From Streptomyces sp. PH10-H1 (lineage in GTDB: Bacteria; Actinomycetota; Actinomycetes; Streptomycetales; Streptomycetaceae), in the NCBI RefSeq assembly GCF_030063355.1, contig NZ_JASISZ010000027.1, positions 1 through 64,000 on the forward strand: DNA of 64,000 nucleotides, read 5' to 3'. Positions 42,340-51,085 of this stretch are shown here, one piece after another. Under the pieces are notes generated by a model. It searched no databases, had not been told where the DNA came from, and worked only from the letters and a program-made list of their open reading frames with translations. The first letter of the stretch is position 1; each line of letters starts with the position of its first letter. The translations under genes were made by a program, and so were the position numbers.

Positions 42340-42807
42340 ATGACCGCGCCCCGCCCCCCGCTGCCGCCCTTCACCCTGGAGACAGCTGTCGCCAAGGTCC
42401 AGGCCGCCGAGGATGCCTGGAACACCCGCGACCCCGAAGTCGTCAGCTTGGCCTACACCGAGGACTCGGCCTGGCGGAACCGCGACACTTTCGTCACCGG
42501 ACGTTCCGAGATCGTCGCCTTCCTCACCGCCAAATGGGCACGCGAGTCGGACTACGTACTGCGCAAGAGCCTGTGGGGATTCCGCGGGAACCGGATGGCC
42601 GTCCGATTCCACTACGAGTGGCGTGACGCGGCCGGGCAGTGGTTCCGCAGCTATGGCAACGAACTGTGGGAGTTCGACGAGAACGGGCTCATGAGCCGAC
42701 GCGAGGCCAGCATCAACGACCTGCCCATCGCCGAGTCCGAGCGGCGCTATTTCGGTCCGCGCTCCGAGGCCGAACGCGGTCCGGGCCACGACATCGACCT
42801 CCAGTAG
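42340..42807 (+). CDS. DUF1348/NTF2-like protein
   Basis: A 155-aa SnoaL/NTF2-like protein. It has a helix-rich start ([35 protein letters not shown]) and a cone-like beta sheet ([35 protein letters not shown]). The match to the DUF1348 group is strong (WNTRDP, RNR). The fold is a small-molecule pocket; the function is unknown. The ATG at 42340 follows GGAGACCCC, 15 bp after the PNPOx-like stop, so it is cotranscribed. An upstream ATG at 42325 is less likely. A strong terminator follows. Confidence 0.9.
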   Translation: MTAPRPPLPPFTLETAVAKVQAAEDAWNTRDPEVVSLAYTEDSAWRNRDTFVTGRSEIVAFLTAKWARESDYVLRKSLWGFRGNRMAVRFHYEWRDAAGQWFRSYGNELWEFDENGLMSRREASINDLPIAESERRYFGPRSEAERGPGHDIDLQ

Positions 42808-42846
42808 ACGGCGCACAGATCACCGGTGCGCGCCACGCTGCACCTC

Positions 42847-42889
42847 GACGGCTGGTGTCCCCTCCCGCGAGGAGGGGACACCAGCCGTC
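42847..42889 (+). terminator. 19-bp-stem terminator
   Basis: Bases 42847-42865 pair perfectly with 42871-42889 around CGCGA. It ends the PNPOx-NTF2 operon. Confidence 0.9.
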
Positions 42890-42902
42890 CGGTCCGTCAG
42901 TC

Positions 42903-42979
42903 CGGTCGGATCGGCGGCGGATCGGGGTCGGATCGGGGTCGGATCGGGTCGGGTCGGGTCGGGTCGGGTCGGGTCGGGA
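42903..42979. repeat. GGTCG/GGATCG low-complexity array
   Basis: Repeats of CGGATCGGGGT change into a run of about eight GGGTC pentamers just before the stop of the minus-strand gene at 42980. The tract lies between converging genes and is prone to slippage. Confidence 0.85.
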
Positions 42980-43732
42980 TCAGACAGTGGCCAAGTCCTT
43001 GATCTCCTCGATCAGATCGGGTTCGGGCAGCGGGATCTCACCGAGGTCGTCATCGGCGTTGTCGTCGATGTGCAGCGGCGCGCGGATGGCGGCGAGAAAC
43101 TGCTCGCACATCACCTCCCAGAGCGCGACGCTCTCATAGCCGCCGGGTCCGGCCTCGGGATCCTGTGCGGCCAGCAACTGGGCGAGGATCCGCACGGTCG
43201 CGCCCGGACGTTCGGCGCGGAACGCGACGACCTGCCGGTACCAGTGGTGGGCGTCGTTGAGTTCACCCTGCTGGGCGTGGTGCAGGACCAGATAGTAGGC
43301 CGAGTGGGGGTCCCCGGCCCCGGCGGCGAACTGCCACCAGAAGCGGGCGCCTTCGTCGCGGCCGGTGAGTTTGAGCAGGCAGGCGAACAGCCTGGCCCCG
43401 TCGGGCTCGGTGTAGGAGGAGGAGATGAACTGCGCCATCGCGGCCGACGCGCTGGGGGTACGGACCGCTTGGGCGCACAGCTGAGGCATGTTCCGGGCCC
43501 GCCGCCGCATCGCGGCCTCCAGCCGGGCCGGAGCCGAAGGCGGCTCGGGCGCCGCGGCCGGCGCGGAGCAGGCGCTGTTGACGGCCCCTGCGGCGGCGTC
43601 CATCTGCGCGGCGCGCGCGAGCAGATGGTTGCGCACCAGGCCGGCGACGCGGCGTTCCGCGGCGCGGATGTCGCGGGCATATCCGTGGGTGAGGACCTCC
43701 GCGCGATGCAGGACATCCTCGATGCTGTCCAT
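42980..43732 (-). CDS. helical protein cotranscribed with an ECF sigma factor
   Basis: A 250-aa soluble helical protein. The middle resembles Sel1/TPR units (GRDEGARFWWQFAAGAGDPHSAYYLVLHHAQQGELNDAHHWYRQ, about 130-175), followed by an acidic C-terminus (DDNADDDLGEIPLPEPDLIEEIKDL). The ATG at 43732 is 3 bp after the sigma-factor stop, so the two are made together. It may modulate the sigma factor, but no zinc anti-sigma (HxxxCxxC) motif or transmembrane helix is present. Confidence 0.8.
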   Translation of the reverse strand: MDSIEDVLHRAEVLTHGYARDIRAAERRVAGLVRNHLLARAAQMDAAAGAVNSACSAPAAAPEPPSAPARLEAAMRRRARNMPQLCAQAVRTPSASAAMAQFISSSYTEPDGARLFACLLKLTGRDEGARFWWQFAAGAGDPHSAYYLVLHHAQQGELNDAHHWYRQVVAFRAERPGATVRILAQLLAAQDPEAGPGGYESVALWEVMCEQFLAAIRAPLHIDDNADDDLGEIPLPEPDLIEEIKDLATV

Positions 43733-43735
43733 CCG

Positions 43736-44305
43736 TTAGTCCCCCTTCAAGTCGGTTGTGGGCGAGGCGGGCCCCAGGATGGCCGCCAGCCGGCGGGCGG
43801 CCTGGCGGCGGTGGGAGCGCACGGTGGCCGGGCTCACCCCCATCAACTCGGCCGCTTCCTTGGTGGTGAAACCGGCGAAGAACCGCAGGAGGATGACGTC
43901 CTGCTGCTTGTCCGGCAGCAGCGTCAGCGCCTGACGGACCGCCAACTGGTCCTCCAGGGCCCCGATCGGGTCCTCGGTCAGCCGGAAGGCCATGGCCTCA
44001 AAGACGGTGGTGTCGACCACGAGCGGACGGCGCGCCCGAGCGCGCAGCTCATCGAAGACCCGGTTGCGGACCACCGCCCAGGCGTAGGCCTCGGCATTGG
44101 GCTGGCTCAGGACCCCGTGCCAGTCCAGCGCCAGTTGCGCGAAGGCCTCGTCGACGACTTCCGCCGCGTCGGCGTGCGAGCCCAGCCGGGTGTAGGAGTA
44201 GCGCTCGTAGGCGTCGCCGTACATCTCGTGGAACGCGGTGAAGTCCAGCGGAAGGACGACGCGAAAGTCCTCGCCGGTGTCGGGGACCGGCTGTGGCACG
44301 GTCAC
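43736..44305 (-). CDS. ECF RNA polymerase sigma factor
   Basis: A 189-aa protein. Region 2 (about 20-85: FTAFHEMYGDAYERYSYTRLGSHADAAEVVDEAFAQLALDW ... AWAVVRNRVFDEL) and region 4 (about 125-178: LTLLPDKQQDVILLRFFAGFTTKEAAELMGVSPATVRSHRRQAARRL) are clear. It directs RNA polymerase to special promoters. The GTG at 44305 overlaps the stop of the small upstream gene and has CAGGAGGTCC before it. It is the middle gene of a three-gene unit. Confidence 0.92.
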   Translation of the reverse strand: MTVPQPVPDTGEDFRVVLPLDFTAFHEMYGDAYERYSYTRLGSHADAAEVVDEAFAQLALDWHGVLSQPNAEAYAWAVVRNRVFDELRARARRPLVVDTTVFEAMAFRLTEDPIGALEDQLAVRQALTLLPDKQQDVILLRFFAGFTTKEAAELMGVSPATVRSHRRQAARRLAAILGPASPTTDLKGD

Positions 44306-44502
44306 CGGACCTCCTGCTGGTACTCGCCCGTCACCGGGTTCTGAGGGTTCGGGGGCAGGGAGCGGGACTGTTCGCGGAGCTCGGCCGCGCCGATGCGCAC
44401 TCCGGCCCCTGCCAGTCGGCGCAGACATATTCGCACGTCCGGCACGAACACCCGCAGCAGTGCCGCGGCCGTGACCGCGTGCCAGGCCACATCGTGGTTC
44501 AC
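44302..44502 (-). CDS. small protein leading the sigma-factor operon
   Basis: A 66-aa protein from the GTG at 44502, with GAGGAGAAG 11 bases upstream. It starts MNHDVAWHAVTAAALLRVFVPDVRI and ends NPQNPVTGEYQQEVR. Its stop overlaps the sigma start (GTGA), and the sigma gene's ribosome site lies inside its last codons, which argues that it is translated. The function is unknown; it may exist to couple sigma translation. Confidence 0.65.
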   Translation of the reverse strand: MNHDVAWHAVTAAALLRVFVPDVRICLRRLAGAGVRIGAAELREQSRSLPPNPQNPVTGEYQQEVR

Positions 44503-44614
44503 GATGATCTCTTCTCCTCAACGTAAGCACCGTTGTCCCGGGTCCGGTGCTCAAGAGCGCGTCGCTCTCTTGCCTCTATAGCGTCCGCCGGGGCGAAAAC
44601 GCGCAGTCGTCCCA

Positions 44615-44628
44615 CCGGAAACTTCCGG
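44615..44628. promoter_or_regulatory. dyad upstream of the sigma-factor operon
   Basis: CCGGAA-AC-TTCCGG is a 6-bp dyad about 110 bp before the start at 44502. It is a candidate operator or ECF -35 region (GGAA-type). A CTATAG hexamer lies at 44576-44581. Confidence 0.3.
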
Positions 44629-44771
44629 AACTCGACCTGCCACTTTCAACGGCGCGGGCGGCTTCCGCCGACGCGCCAGGTCGGGAACCCCTGAGTAGCC
44701 GTACTCAGGCGCGGCCGCCGCGCAGGCTCCACCATGGAGGAATCGCCACTCGACCCGACGAGGAGACCACC

Positions 44772-44976
44772 ATGGACACGGCCCGGCTGCGCAGCCTCGT
44801 GCCGTCTTCGCCGTCTTCGCCGTGGAGGACGCGATCTGGGGAACGCAAGCCGCGCCGCACGGGTTCGTCTACGCCGGAATCACTCTGTGCGTACTCGTCC
44901 AGGCGCATGCTCTCGGGTTGCTGATGCGCGCTCTGCGCGGCAGGCCGCACTCGGCGCACCCGCACCCTGTTTGACC
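44772..44976 (+). pseudogene. possible small membrane protein with a frame break
   Basis: The ATG at 44772 has a strong GAGGAGACCACC upstream and begins MDTARLRSLV. The meaningful continuation (VFAVEDAIWGTQAAPHGFVYAGITLCVLVQAHALGLLMRALRG, one hydrophobic helix) lies one base out of frame. A GTCTTCGCC nonamer is repeated at the break, suggesting slippage. The identity is unknown. Confidence 0.35.
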
Positions 44977-45086
44977 CGGCCCGCGCGGACGGCCGCCTGT
45001 CGTCCGCGCTCTGAGCGCCCCCCGTCCACCCCGCGCCGGCGCCGGACACCTGCTATCGGCGCATGCCTTCGGGGTAGCTCTTGGGT

Positions 45087-45503
45087 ATGGCATCAGACGA
45101 GCCTGAACCGTTTCCGGACATCTGCGACTTCTGCGGCCGGCGCATCGGCGCGCGGGGTCGGCTCGCCCTGGTGCCGGACTCCTCGGCGATTCACGCGCGG
45201 GATCCGGGCAAGGACGGACAGCGGCTGATCATCGTCTGCTCGCCCGAGCACCTGGCCTCGCTGGAGGAGGAGTACCGGCGGCGCCCGTTCGTGGCCGAGG
45301 AACTGTGGGCGGGAAAGATCAGTCGTGCGCTGCAGGGACACCCCGAGGACCTCCTCACCCCGGAGACCCTGTCGGCGGCCACGGGACTGAGCCAGGAGGA
45401 GATCGACCGCGCGGTGATCTGGAAAATGGAGCGGATCCGGCGCTGGTACGAGCAGCACGGGGACGACTCCGCGGGGGATGCGGATCCCGGACCCGGATTC
45501 TGA
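45087..45503 (+). CDS. hypothetical protein with a treble-clef-like cysteine pair
   Basis: A 138-aa acidic protein. Near the N-terminus it has I-C-D-F-C-G-R-R-I-G and, about 40 residues on, V-C-S-P-E-H-L-A-S-L, a C-x2-C ... C-x3-H pattern that could bind zinc. The rest is helical and Arg/Glu-rich (LSQEEIDRAVIWKMERIRRWYEQHG). No family is recognised. The ATG at 45087 lacks a strong ribosome site; a TTG six bases upstream is possible. Confidence 0.65.
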   Translation: MASDEPEPFPDICDFCGRRIGARGRLALVPDSSAIHARDPGKDGQRLIIVCSPEHLASLEEEYRRRPFVAEELWAGKISRALQGHPEDLLTPETLSAATGLSQEEIDRAVIWKMERIRRWYEQHGDDSAGDADPGPGF

Positions 45504-45599
45504 CCCGGGTGAACGGCGATACGGCGGTGCGGGAGGTGGCTTTGATGCATGTGGCCACCGCCGGATCCGCCGTCACCTGGTCCGCCAACTCGGGCGATC

Positions 45600-45833
45600 T
45601 CAGCGGGGCGGGTGCTCGTCGGCGCGCTCGTCCAGGTCTTCGTCCGGCAGCGAGCCCTCGCCCAGCGTACGACGCGACGCCACCGGTTCGGTGGAGACGT
45701 GCTCGCCAGCCGGTCCGCGGGCCGCTTCCGCGGCCGCGCGTTCGGCGGGCGTCATCGCCCGTTGCGCACGGCCCTCGTCCGGATCAGTGTCGGGGTGCGG
45801 TCCGATGCCCAGCGGGCGGCGATGAACAGTCAT
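45600..45833 (-). CDS. small hypothetical protein
   Basis: A 77-aa hydrophilic, Pro/Asp/Glu/Arg-rich protein from the ATG at 45833, preceded by GGAGGAGACTGCGCAG. It begins MTVHRRPLGIGPHPDTDPDEG, includes AMTPAERAAAEAARG and ends DERADEHPPR. It looks disordered. The ribosome site and clean frame support it; the function is unknown. The gap 45834-46129 holds no clear gene. Confidence 0.5.
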   Translation of the reverse strand: MTVHRRPLGIGPHPDTDPDEGRAQRAMTPAERAAAEAARGPAGEHVSTEPVASRRTLGEGSLPDEDLDERADEHPPR

Positions 45834-46129
45834 CTGCGCAGTCTCCTCCCCCGCCCCGCGTCGCGCGAACACCGGTATCACCGGGGTCGGCTGGCTGGGG
45901 TGATCAGCGGGGGCGCGGGATCAGCGCTGCAAGCGAAGTCCAGGACCCAGGAGCTGGCCCTGTCCGTCGACGGCGCGCGGCGTCGAGCCAACTGCCCACG
46001 GCGAGCGCGGCCGTCGGGTCGATCCGGGAGTTCCGGTCCGACACTGCCGTGGGCGATGGCCGCGTGCGGCCGGGAGGCGACTAGGATCTGGTGCCCGGCC
46101 GCCCGAAGCCGACCCATAGGAGTGCGCGC

Positions 46130-46765
46130 GTGACCGGTACAGCCGTCCGACAGGCCGTCATCGCCGAGGAGGAGACGGTCGCCCGGCTCCTCGCCACCGT
46201 CTTCGACGAACTGCCGCTGCACCGCTGGCTGGTCCCCACACCCGAACGGCACCCGGAGATCTTCCCGCACTTCTTCCAGATCCTCGTCGGACACGCGCTG
46301 CGCCACGGAACGGTCTACGTCACCGAGGACCTGCGGGCCGCCGCGGTGTGGCTGCCGATGCCGTCCCCGGACATCGAGGACTACGACGACCGGCTGTCTG
46401 CCGCCTGCCAGGACCACGTGGAGCGGTTCCACCAGCTCGACGAAGCCATGGGCCAGGCATACCCCGCCGACCGCGGCGACCACGACCACCTGGCGTTCCT
46501 GGTCGTCCATCCCGACCTGCAGGGCGACGGCATCGGCTCCCACCTGCTGCGCCTGCACCACGACATCCTCGACCGGGCCTGCCGCCCCGCGTACCTGGAG
46601 GCGACCAGCCCCGCCAGCCGCAAGCTCTACCTGCGGCACGGCTACGCAGACCTCGGCCGGCCGCTGGCCCTGCCCTTCGACCCCGAGGCGATGTACCCGA
46701 TGTGGCGGCCCGCCCAGAGCGAGGCCGCGCAGCGCGGAGCGACACACGGCGAAGCGTCCTCCTAA
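46130..46765 (+). CDS. GNAT-family N-acetyltransferase
   Basis: A 211-aa protein with the GNAT acetyl-CoA fold. Motif A is visible as LAFLVVHPDLQGDGIGSHLL (the Q-x-x-G-x-G pyrophosphate loop), followed by PAYLEATSPASRKLYLRHGYAD (motif B). It transfers an acetyl group to an unknown amine. The GTG at 46130 has TAGGAGTGCGC upstream; the longer frame from 46091 has no such site. The DUF1275 gene converges 40 bp downstream. Confidence 0.92.
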   Translation: MTGTAVRQAVIAEEETVARLLATVFDELPLHRWLVPTPERHPEIFPHFFQILVGHALRHGTVYVTEDLRAAAVWLPMPSPDIEDYDDRLSAACQDHVERFHQLDEAMGQAYPADRGDHDHLAFLVVHPDLQGDGIGSHLLRLHHDILDRACRPAYLEATSPASRKLYLRHGYADLGRPLALPFDPEAMYPMWRPAQSEAAQRGATHGEASS

Positions 46766-46805
46766 GAACCGGGCCGGGGGCGGGGACGGTGGGCGGGTGC
46801 CGCCG

Positions 46806-47534
46806 TCACGCGGTCCAAGGCCGGGTGGAATGTGCGTGACCGGACATCACGGCGGCGGTTCCCGCCAGGGTGAGACCGGCGATGAGGAGCGGCAACGACA
46901 CTGCCGTGTGCCGGATGAGGATCGCGCCGGCGAGGGCTCCCAGGAACATCGCGGCGACCGAGAGGCCACGTGTGCCGATCTTGCTGGCGGTTCCTCCCGC
47001 GAGTCGCCCATCGGCCGCGATACCGGTGACGGTCATCGTCAGGACGGTGGTGTTGAGATCCGGGACGGCCAGACGGCGGACAGCGGCATTCTGTCCGCCC
47101 ATGGCCCAGCCGAGCAGGACGATGAGGAGGTAGCGGGTGGGCGAGGTGGACGGATCGGCGCTCAGTTCGCAGGTCAGACAAGCCGCCAGGACGAGCACGG
47201 CTTCGAGGACGGTGGCCGCGAGCAGCAACCGTCCGCGGTGGTCGGGGAACCGATTGGCGACGCGTCCGCCGATCAGTGCCCCTGCGGCGAAGGACAGCAG
47301 GAACACCAGGGAAGCGGTCAGGGAGAAGCCGGCGGCACCGGCCAGGGAAAAGGCTATGAAGACGACATTGCCCGTCATGTTGGCCACGAAGACATGGCCC
47401 AGCACCAGATAGCTGAAGGCGTCGACGAAGCCGGTGACCACAGTCAGCGCGAGGAGCAGCCGCGGCAGCGGCCCATGGCGGCCGTCGAGGTCGGGGACCA
47501 GGGTGTTCCAGGCATCGCGCAGGGCGGTGATCAA
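46806..47534 (-). CDS. DUF1275 (YoaK-like) membrane protein
   Basis: A 242-aa protein with about six transmembrane helices. Family features are TGFVDAFSYLVLGHVFVANMTGNVVF near the N-terminus and MGGQNAAVRRLAVPDLNTTVLTMTVTGIAAD in the second half. The function of DUF1275 proteins is not established. The TTG at 47534 follows GGGAGCGTCTCC. Inverted GTCACCAT elements upstream (47568-47616) may bind a regulator. Confidence 0.9.
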   Translation of the reverse strand: MITALRDAWNTLVPDLDGRHGPLPRLLLALTVVTGFVDAFSYLVLGHVFVANMTGNVVFIAFSLAGAAGFSLTASLVFLLSFAAGALIGGRVANRFPDHRGRLLLAATVLEAVLVLAACLTCELSADPSTSPTRYLLIVLLGWAMGGQNAAVRRLAVPDLNTTVLTMTVTGIAADGRLAGGTASKIGTRGLSVAAMFLGALAGAILIRHTAVSLPLLIAGLTLAGTAAVMSGHAHSTRPWTA

Positions 47535-47567
47535 GGAGACGCTCCCTTGGGCGACGACGACATCGAC

Positions 47568-47616
47568 GTAGTCACCATCGAGAAGCCCGGCCCGATGGAC
47601 CGATGGTGACGACTAC
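47568..47616. promoter_or_regulatory. inverted repeat upstream of the DUF1275 gene
   Basis: GTAGTCACCATCG (47568-47580) is mirrored by CGATGGTGACGACTAC (47601-47616), differing by a duplicated GTC. Another GTCGTCACCAT stands near 47654-47664. These lie 34-130 bp upstream of the DUF1275 start and suggest an operator. Confidence 0.5.
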
Positions 47617-47650
47617 CAGCCCGCTCCCACTCGACTCTGTTTCAACTCGA

Positions 47651-47851
47651 CTATGCGTCGTCACCATGTGGTTCGGACCGTACAACGCAGTCGGGGCCCG
47701 GGGACATCAATGCCTCGTGCCCGTCCGGGAAGCGGACCCGGTACGGCGGGGTTCCGTTGTCCCCCAGCACCTGCACGATCTCCCCGACCTTGTCGTGCTG
47801 CCCCACGGTCCTGCCGTGCTGCACCAGTTGGTCACCCTCGGTCGCTCGCAT
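47651..47851 (-). CDS. DUF1918 small protein
   Basis: A 66-aa SH3-like protein: MRATEGDQLVQHGRTVG, GEIVQVLGDNGTPPYRVRF, DGHEALMSPGPDCVV. This is the standard DUF1918 pattern and length. Such proteins are abundant in actinobacteria and of unknown role. The ATG at 47851 has GAAGGAGGTCACAC upstream, an ideal ribosome site. It is monocistronic. Confidence 0.95.
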   Translation of the reverse strand: MRATEGDQLVQHGRTVGQHDKVGEIVQVLGDNGTPPYRVRFPDGHEALMSPGPDCVVRSEPHGDDA

Positions 47852-47969
47852 GTGTGACCTCCTTCGGAGGCGGGCTCGTCGATGGGACCAGTCTATGGCG
47901 ACCTGCCCCGATCGGCCTGTCAGCCGATGTCAGTGCCGCCCGGGATCGCCACCACCCCGAGGGGCCTCG

Positions 47970-48335
47970 GTGGTGGCACCACTGAGGGCGGTCCTGCTCG
48001 ACACCCGCGAACGCGTCCAGGAGATCGGCATCCACAAGGCCCTGGGCATGACGCCACGGCAGACCATCGCCATGGTCATGGCCTCGGTCCTGGTCGTCGG
48101 CCTGATCGGCGGCGCCCTCGACGTGCCGGCCGGGGTGGCCCTGCAGTCGGTGACGGTGACGGCCATGGATCACAGCGCCGGCATCACCATGCCGGCCTCC
48201 GTCGTTGACGTCTACCACACCGCCGAACTGCTCCTGCTCGGACTCGGCGGCCTGCTCATCGCCGTCCTGGGCGCGCTCCTCCCCGCCGGCTGGGCCGCCC
48301 GAACCACCACGGCCACCGCCCTGCGCACCGAATGA
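47970..48335 (+). pseudogene. C-terminal remnant of an FtsX-like ABC transporter permease
   Basis: The plus frame holds VLLDTRERVQEIGIHKALGMTPRQTIAMVM, the conserved 'alpha-helical K-A-L-G' segment of MacB/FtsX permeases. Two hydrophobic helices follow (ASVLVVGLIGGALDVPAGVAL; AELLLLGLGGLLIAVLGALLPAGWAA), then ARTTTATALRTE and the stop. Only the last 120 or so of about 400-850 residues remain, with no upstream start or ATPase gene. It cannot work as a transporter. Confidence 0.75.
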
Positions 48336-48491
48336 CAACCAGCCCCGGCCGCTCCCCTGAGCGATCGGCCGGGGCACCGAGCTGCGAACTCGCGCCTCAG
48401 GACGGCGCAACGCCGACCGCCGAAGGGCCGGGTGCAGATAGGTCATCGCGGGATCTTCACGAGGGTGCGGGATCGATAGACAATCGCATCC

Positions 48492-48992
48492 ATGAGTGAA
48501 GAGTCACCACGAAACTATCTGGCCGCGGTAGAGAGCCGGCTGACGGCCGATGGTTGCGCCCCGCAATGGCAGGACTGGTCAGGTACGCGCGTCCTCACGG
48601 GTCGTCGGGCCGACTTCCGATTCCGCTGGATGGCCACCAACCTGCATCTCTTCACCATCGCCGCGGCCGTTCCCGAGATCACCACTCCGGTCATCGACGC
48701 GTTCACCACGCAGGCGTTGAAGTACGCCAAGAAGAACAAGGGCGGCCTGCCCGTCGGGATGCAGACCGGGGTCGCGGTCTTTCCCGTCCTGGTGAGTGAG
48801 CGCGTCGATCCGGCCGCGGTGGCGTGGGCGGAGGACAAGCAGCGCAATCAGTTCGCCTGTTTTGCCCGCCCCGTCGTCGTCGACACCGCGCGGCACTACG
48901 TAGGACTCTTCCGTGGGAAGCCGGCCCTGGGGTGGATCTACTCCTCCCACCTCATCGAGAAGAGCGCCCGCTACTTCAACCACCCGGCCTGA
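48492..48992 (+). CDS. hypothetical protein
   Basis: A 166-aa soluble protein: MSEESPRNYLAAVESRLTADGCAP at the start, a beta-rich middle (RRADFRFRWMATNLHLFTIAAAVPEIT), a KYAKKNKGGLPVGMQTGVAVFPVLV segment, and YFNHPA at the end. It has no signal peptide or membrane helix. A clean frame with good third-position GC supports it. The family seems typical of actinobacteria, but the function is not recognised. Confidence 0.75.
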   Translation: MSEESPRNYLAAVESRLTADGCAPQWQDWSGTRVLTGRRADFRFRWMATNLHLFTIAAAVPEITTPVIDAFTTQALKYAKKNKGGLPVGMQTGVAVFPVLVSERVDPAAVAWAEDKQRNQFACFARPVVVDTARHYVGLFRGKPALGWIYSSHLIEKSARYFNHPA

Positions 48993-49355
48993 GCGTCTGC
49001 CCTCGTCAACCGGTGGTGTGTGACGAGGTGGACGGAGGTCGCACCACCGTGGCCGTATGGATCCAGCGCTGGATCCGGTACGGCAGCCATCAGGCCGGCT
49101 CGCCGACCGCTCCGATCAGCTGCTCGGAGCGGAAGTCGGCCAGTACGTCCGCGGGCAGCTCCGCGACGGGCGCGCCGTGACGCGGCCCGATCCGTCTCCG
49201 TGACCTCGGCCTTCGGCCGGCCCGGGCCCGCGCGGCCGTCACCCGTTTGCCACACCTGCCGCCCCTCGCAGTGCCGCCCGGCCCCGGTGGCTGTCGAATG
49301 GGAAGACGTCATGTCGTCGTGTCGTCGCGCCATCACCATGGTGAGGAGCCGGTCC
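48993..49355. promoter_or_regulatory. upstream region of the glp operon with an 18-bp palindrome
   Basis: This 363-bp gap must hold the glp promoter. It contains GGATCCAGCGCTGGATCC, a perfect palindrome at 49059-49076, about 280 bp before the glpD start. It could be a regulator site or the terminator of the upstream gene. No glycerol regulator (GylR-type) gene is adjacent. Confidence 0.45.
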
Positions 49356-51071
49356 GTGAAACCAGTCGCCCTGTCGTCGCAAGCCCGTGAGGATGCCCTG
49401 CACGCCATGGGAAGCGGGCAAGAACTCGATGTCCTGGTGGTGGGCGGGGGCGTGGTCGGCGCGGGATGCGCGCTGGACGCCGTGACCAGGGGGCTGAGGG
49501 TGGGTCTGGTCGAGGCCCGCGACTGGGCCAGCGGCACCTCGAGCCGGTCCAGCAAGCTGATCCACGGCGGACTGCGCTACCTGGAGATGCTCGACTTCCG
49601 GCTCGTCCAGGAGGCGCTGAAGGAACGCGGCCTGCTGCTCCAGCGGCTCGCGCCGCACCTGGTGCGGCCGGTGAAGTTCCTCTACCCGCTCACCCACCGG
49701 GTCTGGGAGCGTCCCTATGTCGGGGCCGGGATCCTGCTGTACGACACGATGGGCATCACCTCGGGCAACTCCCGCGGCCTGCCGCACCACCGGCACCTGG
49801 GCAAGCGCCGGGCGCTGCGCGAGGCGCCGGCCCTGAAGGCGGACGCCCTCACCGGCGCGGTCGAGTACTGGGACGCCCAGGTCGATGACGCACGGCACAC
49901 CATGATGATCACCCGGACCGCGGCGGCCTACGGTGCCCACGTCGCCAACCGGGTCAAGGTCGACGGCTTCCTGCGCCAGGGCGAACGGGTCACCGGCGCG
50001 AACGTGACGGACCTGGAGACGGGCCGCCGGTTCGAGGTCCGGGCCAAGCAGATCATCAACGCGACCGGCGTGTGGACGGACGACACCCAGGCCCTCGCCG
50101 ACACCCGCGGCCAATTCCACGTCCGCGCCTCCAAGGGCGTGCACGTCCTGGTGCCCCGGGACCGGATCAACTCCCAGACCGGGCTGATCCTGCGCACCGA
50201 GACCAGCGTCCTGTTCGTCATCCCCTGGGGCCGGCACTGGCTCATCGGCACCACCGACACGGACTGGGACCTGGACAAGCAGCACCCGGCCGTCAGCTCG
50301 CGCGACATCGACTACCTGCTCGGCCATGTCAACCGGGTGCTGGCCACTCCGCTGTCGAAGGACGACGTGGAGGGGGTGTACGCGGGGCTGCGGCCGCTGC
50401 TGTCCGGGGACGCCGCCGAGACCAGCAAGCTCTCGCGTGAGCATCTGGTCGGCCACCCGGTCCCCGGTCTTGTGGTCGTCGCGGGCGGGAAGTACACCAC
50501 CTACCGGGTGATGGCCAAGGACGCGGTGGACGAGGCGGTGCGGACCCTGGACGGCGGTATCGCCGCGCCGTCGGTGACCCAGGACGTGCCGCTGGTCGGC
50601 GCCGACGGATACCGGGGGCTGTGGAACCGCCGCCAGAGCCTGGCCGATTCCTGCGGGCTGCACGTCGTGCGCATCGAGCATCTGCTGAACCGGTACGGAT
50701 CGCTGATCGACGAGGTGCTGGAGCTCCTCGCCGCAGATCCGTCGCTGGCCGAGCCGCTGCCGGGCGCCGACGACTATCTGGAGGTGGAGGTCGTCTACGC
50801 CGCCACCCACGAGGGCGCCCGGCATCTGGACGATGTGCTCACCCGCCGCACCCGGGCCTCCATCGAGTCCTGGGACCGCGGCCTGGCGGCGGCCGAGAAG
50901 GCGGCCCGGCTGATGGCCGGCCCGCTCGGCTGGGACGACCAGCAGACCCGGGACGAGGTCGAGCACTACCGCAAACGGGTGGAGGCCGAACGCGACGCGC
51001 AACAGCAGGCCGACGACCGGACCGCGGACGCGGCCCGGCTCGGCGCCCCCGACATCGTGCCCCTGCGTTGA
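49356..51071 (+). CDS. glpD: FAD-dependent glycerol-3-phosphate dehydrogenase
   Basis: A 571-aa membrane-associated flavoenzyme that oxidises sn-glycerol-3-phosphate to dihydroxyacetone phosphate and feeds electrons to quinone. It has VLVVGGGVVGAGCALDAVTRGLRVGLVEARDWASGTSSRSSKLIHGGLRYLE (FAD-binding GxGxxG and the family S-R-S-S-K-L-x-H-G-G). Later come FVIPWGRHWLIGTTDTDW, GVYAGLRPLL and VAGGKYTTYRVMAKDAVD, and a C-terminal helical domain. The GTG at 49356 is selected for GAGGAGCCGGTCC; ATG 49338 and GTG 49341 are alternatives. It leads an operon with glpF and glpK. Confidence 0.96.
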   Translation: MKPVALSSQAREDALHAMGSGQELDVLVVGGGVVGAGCALDAVTRGLRVGLVEARDWASGTSSRSSKLIHGGLRYLEMLDFRLVQEALKERGLLLQRLAPHLVRPVKFLYPLTHRVWERPYVGAGILLYDTMGITSGNSRGLPHHRHLGKRRALREAPALKADALTGAVEYWDAQVDDARHTMMITRTAAAYGAHVANRVKVDGFLRQGERVTGANVTDLETGRRFEVRAKQIINATGVWTDDTQALADTRGQFHVRASKGVHVLVPRDRINSQTGLILRTETSVLFVIPWGRHWLIGTTDTDWDLDKQHPAVSSRDIDYLLGHVNRVLATPLSKDDVEGVYAGLRPLLSGDAAETSKLSREHLVGHPVPGLVVVAGGKYTTYRVMAKDAVDEAVRTLDGGIAAPSVTQDVPLVGADGYRGLWNRRQSLADSCGLHVVRIEHLLNRYGSLIDEVLELLAADPSLAEPLPGADDYLEVEVVYAATHEGARHLDDVLTRRTRASIESWDRGLAAAEKAARLMAGPLGWDDQQTRDEVEHYRKRVEAERDAQQQADDRTADAARLGAPDIVPLR

Positions 51072-51085
51072 GAAGGGCTGGACCA

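Noticed and set aside
49097..49190. Minus-strand frame ending VAELPADVLADFRSEQLIGAVGEPA before glpD
   Set aside because: Looks like a possible gene terminus, but the family could not be recognised and no upstream body continues, so it is not listed as a gene remnant.
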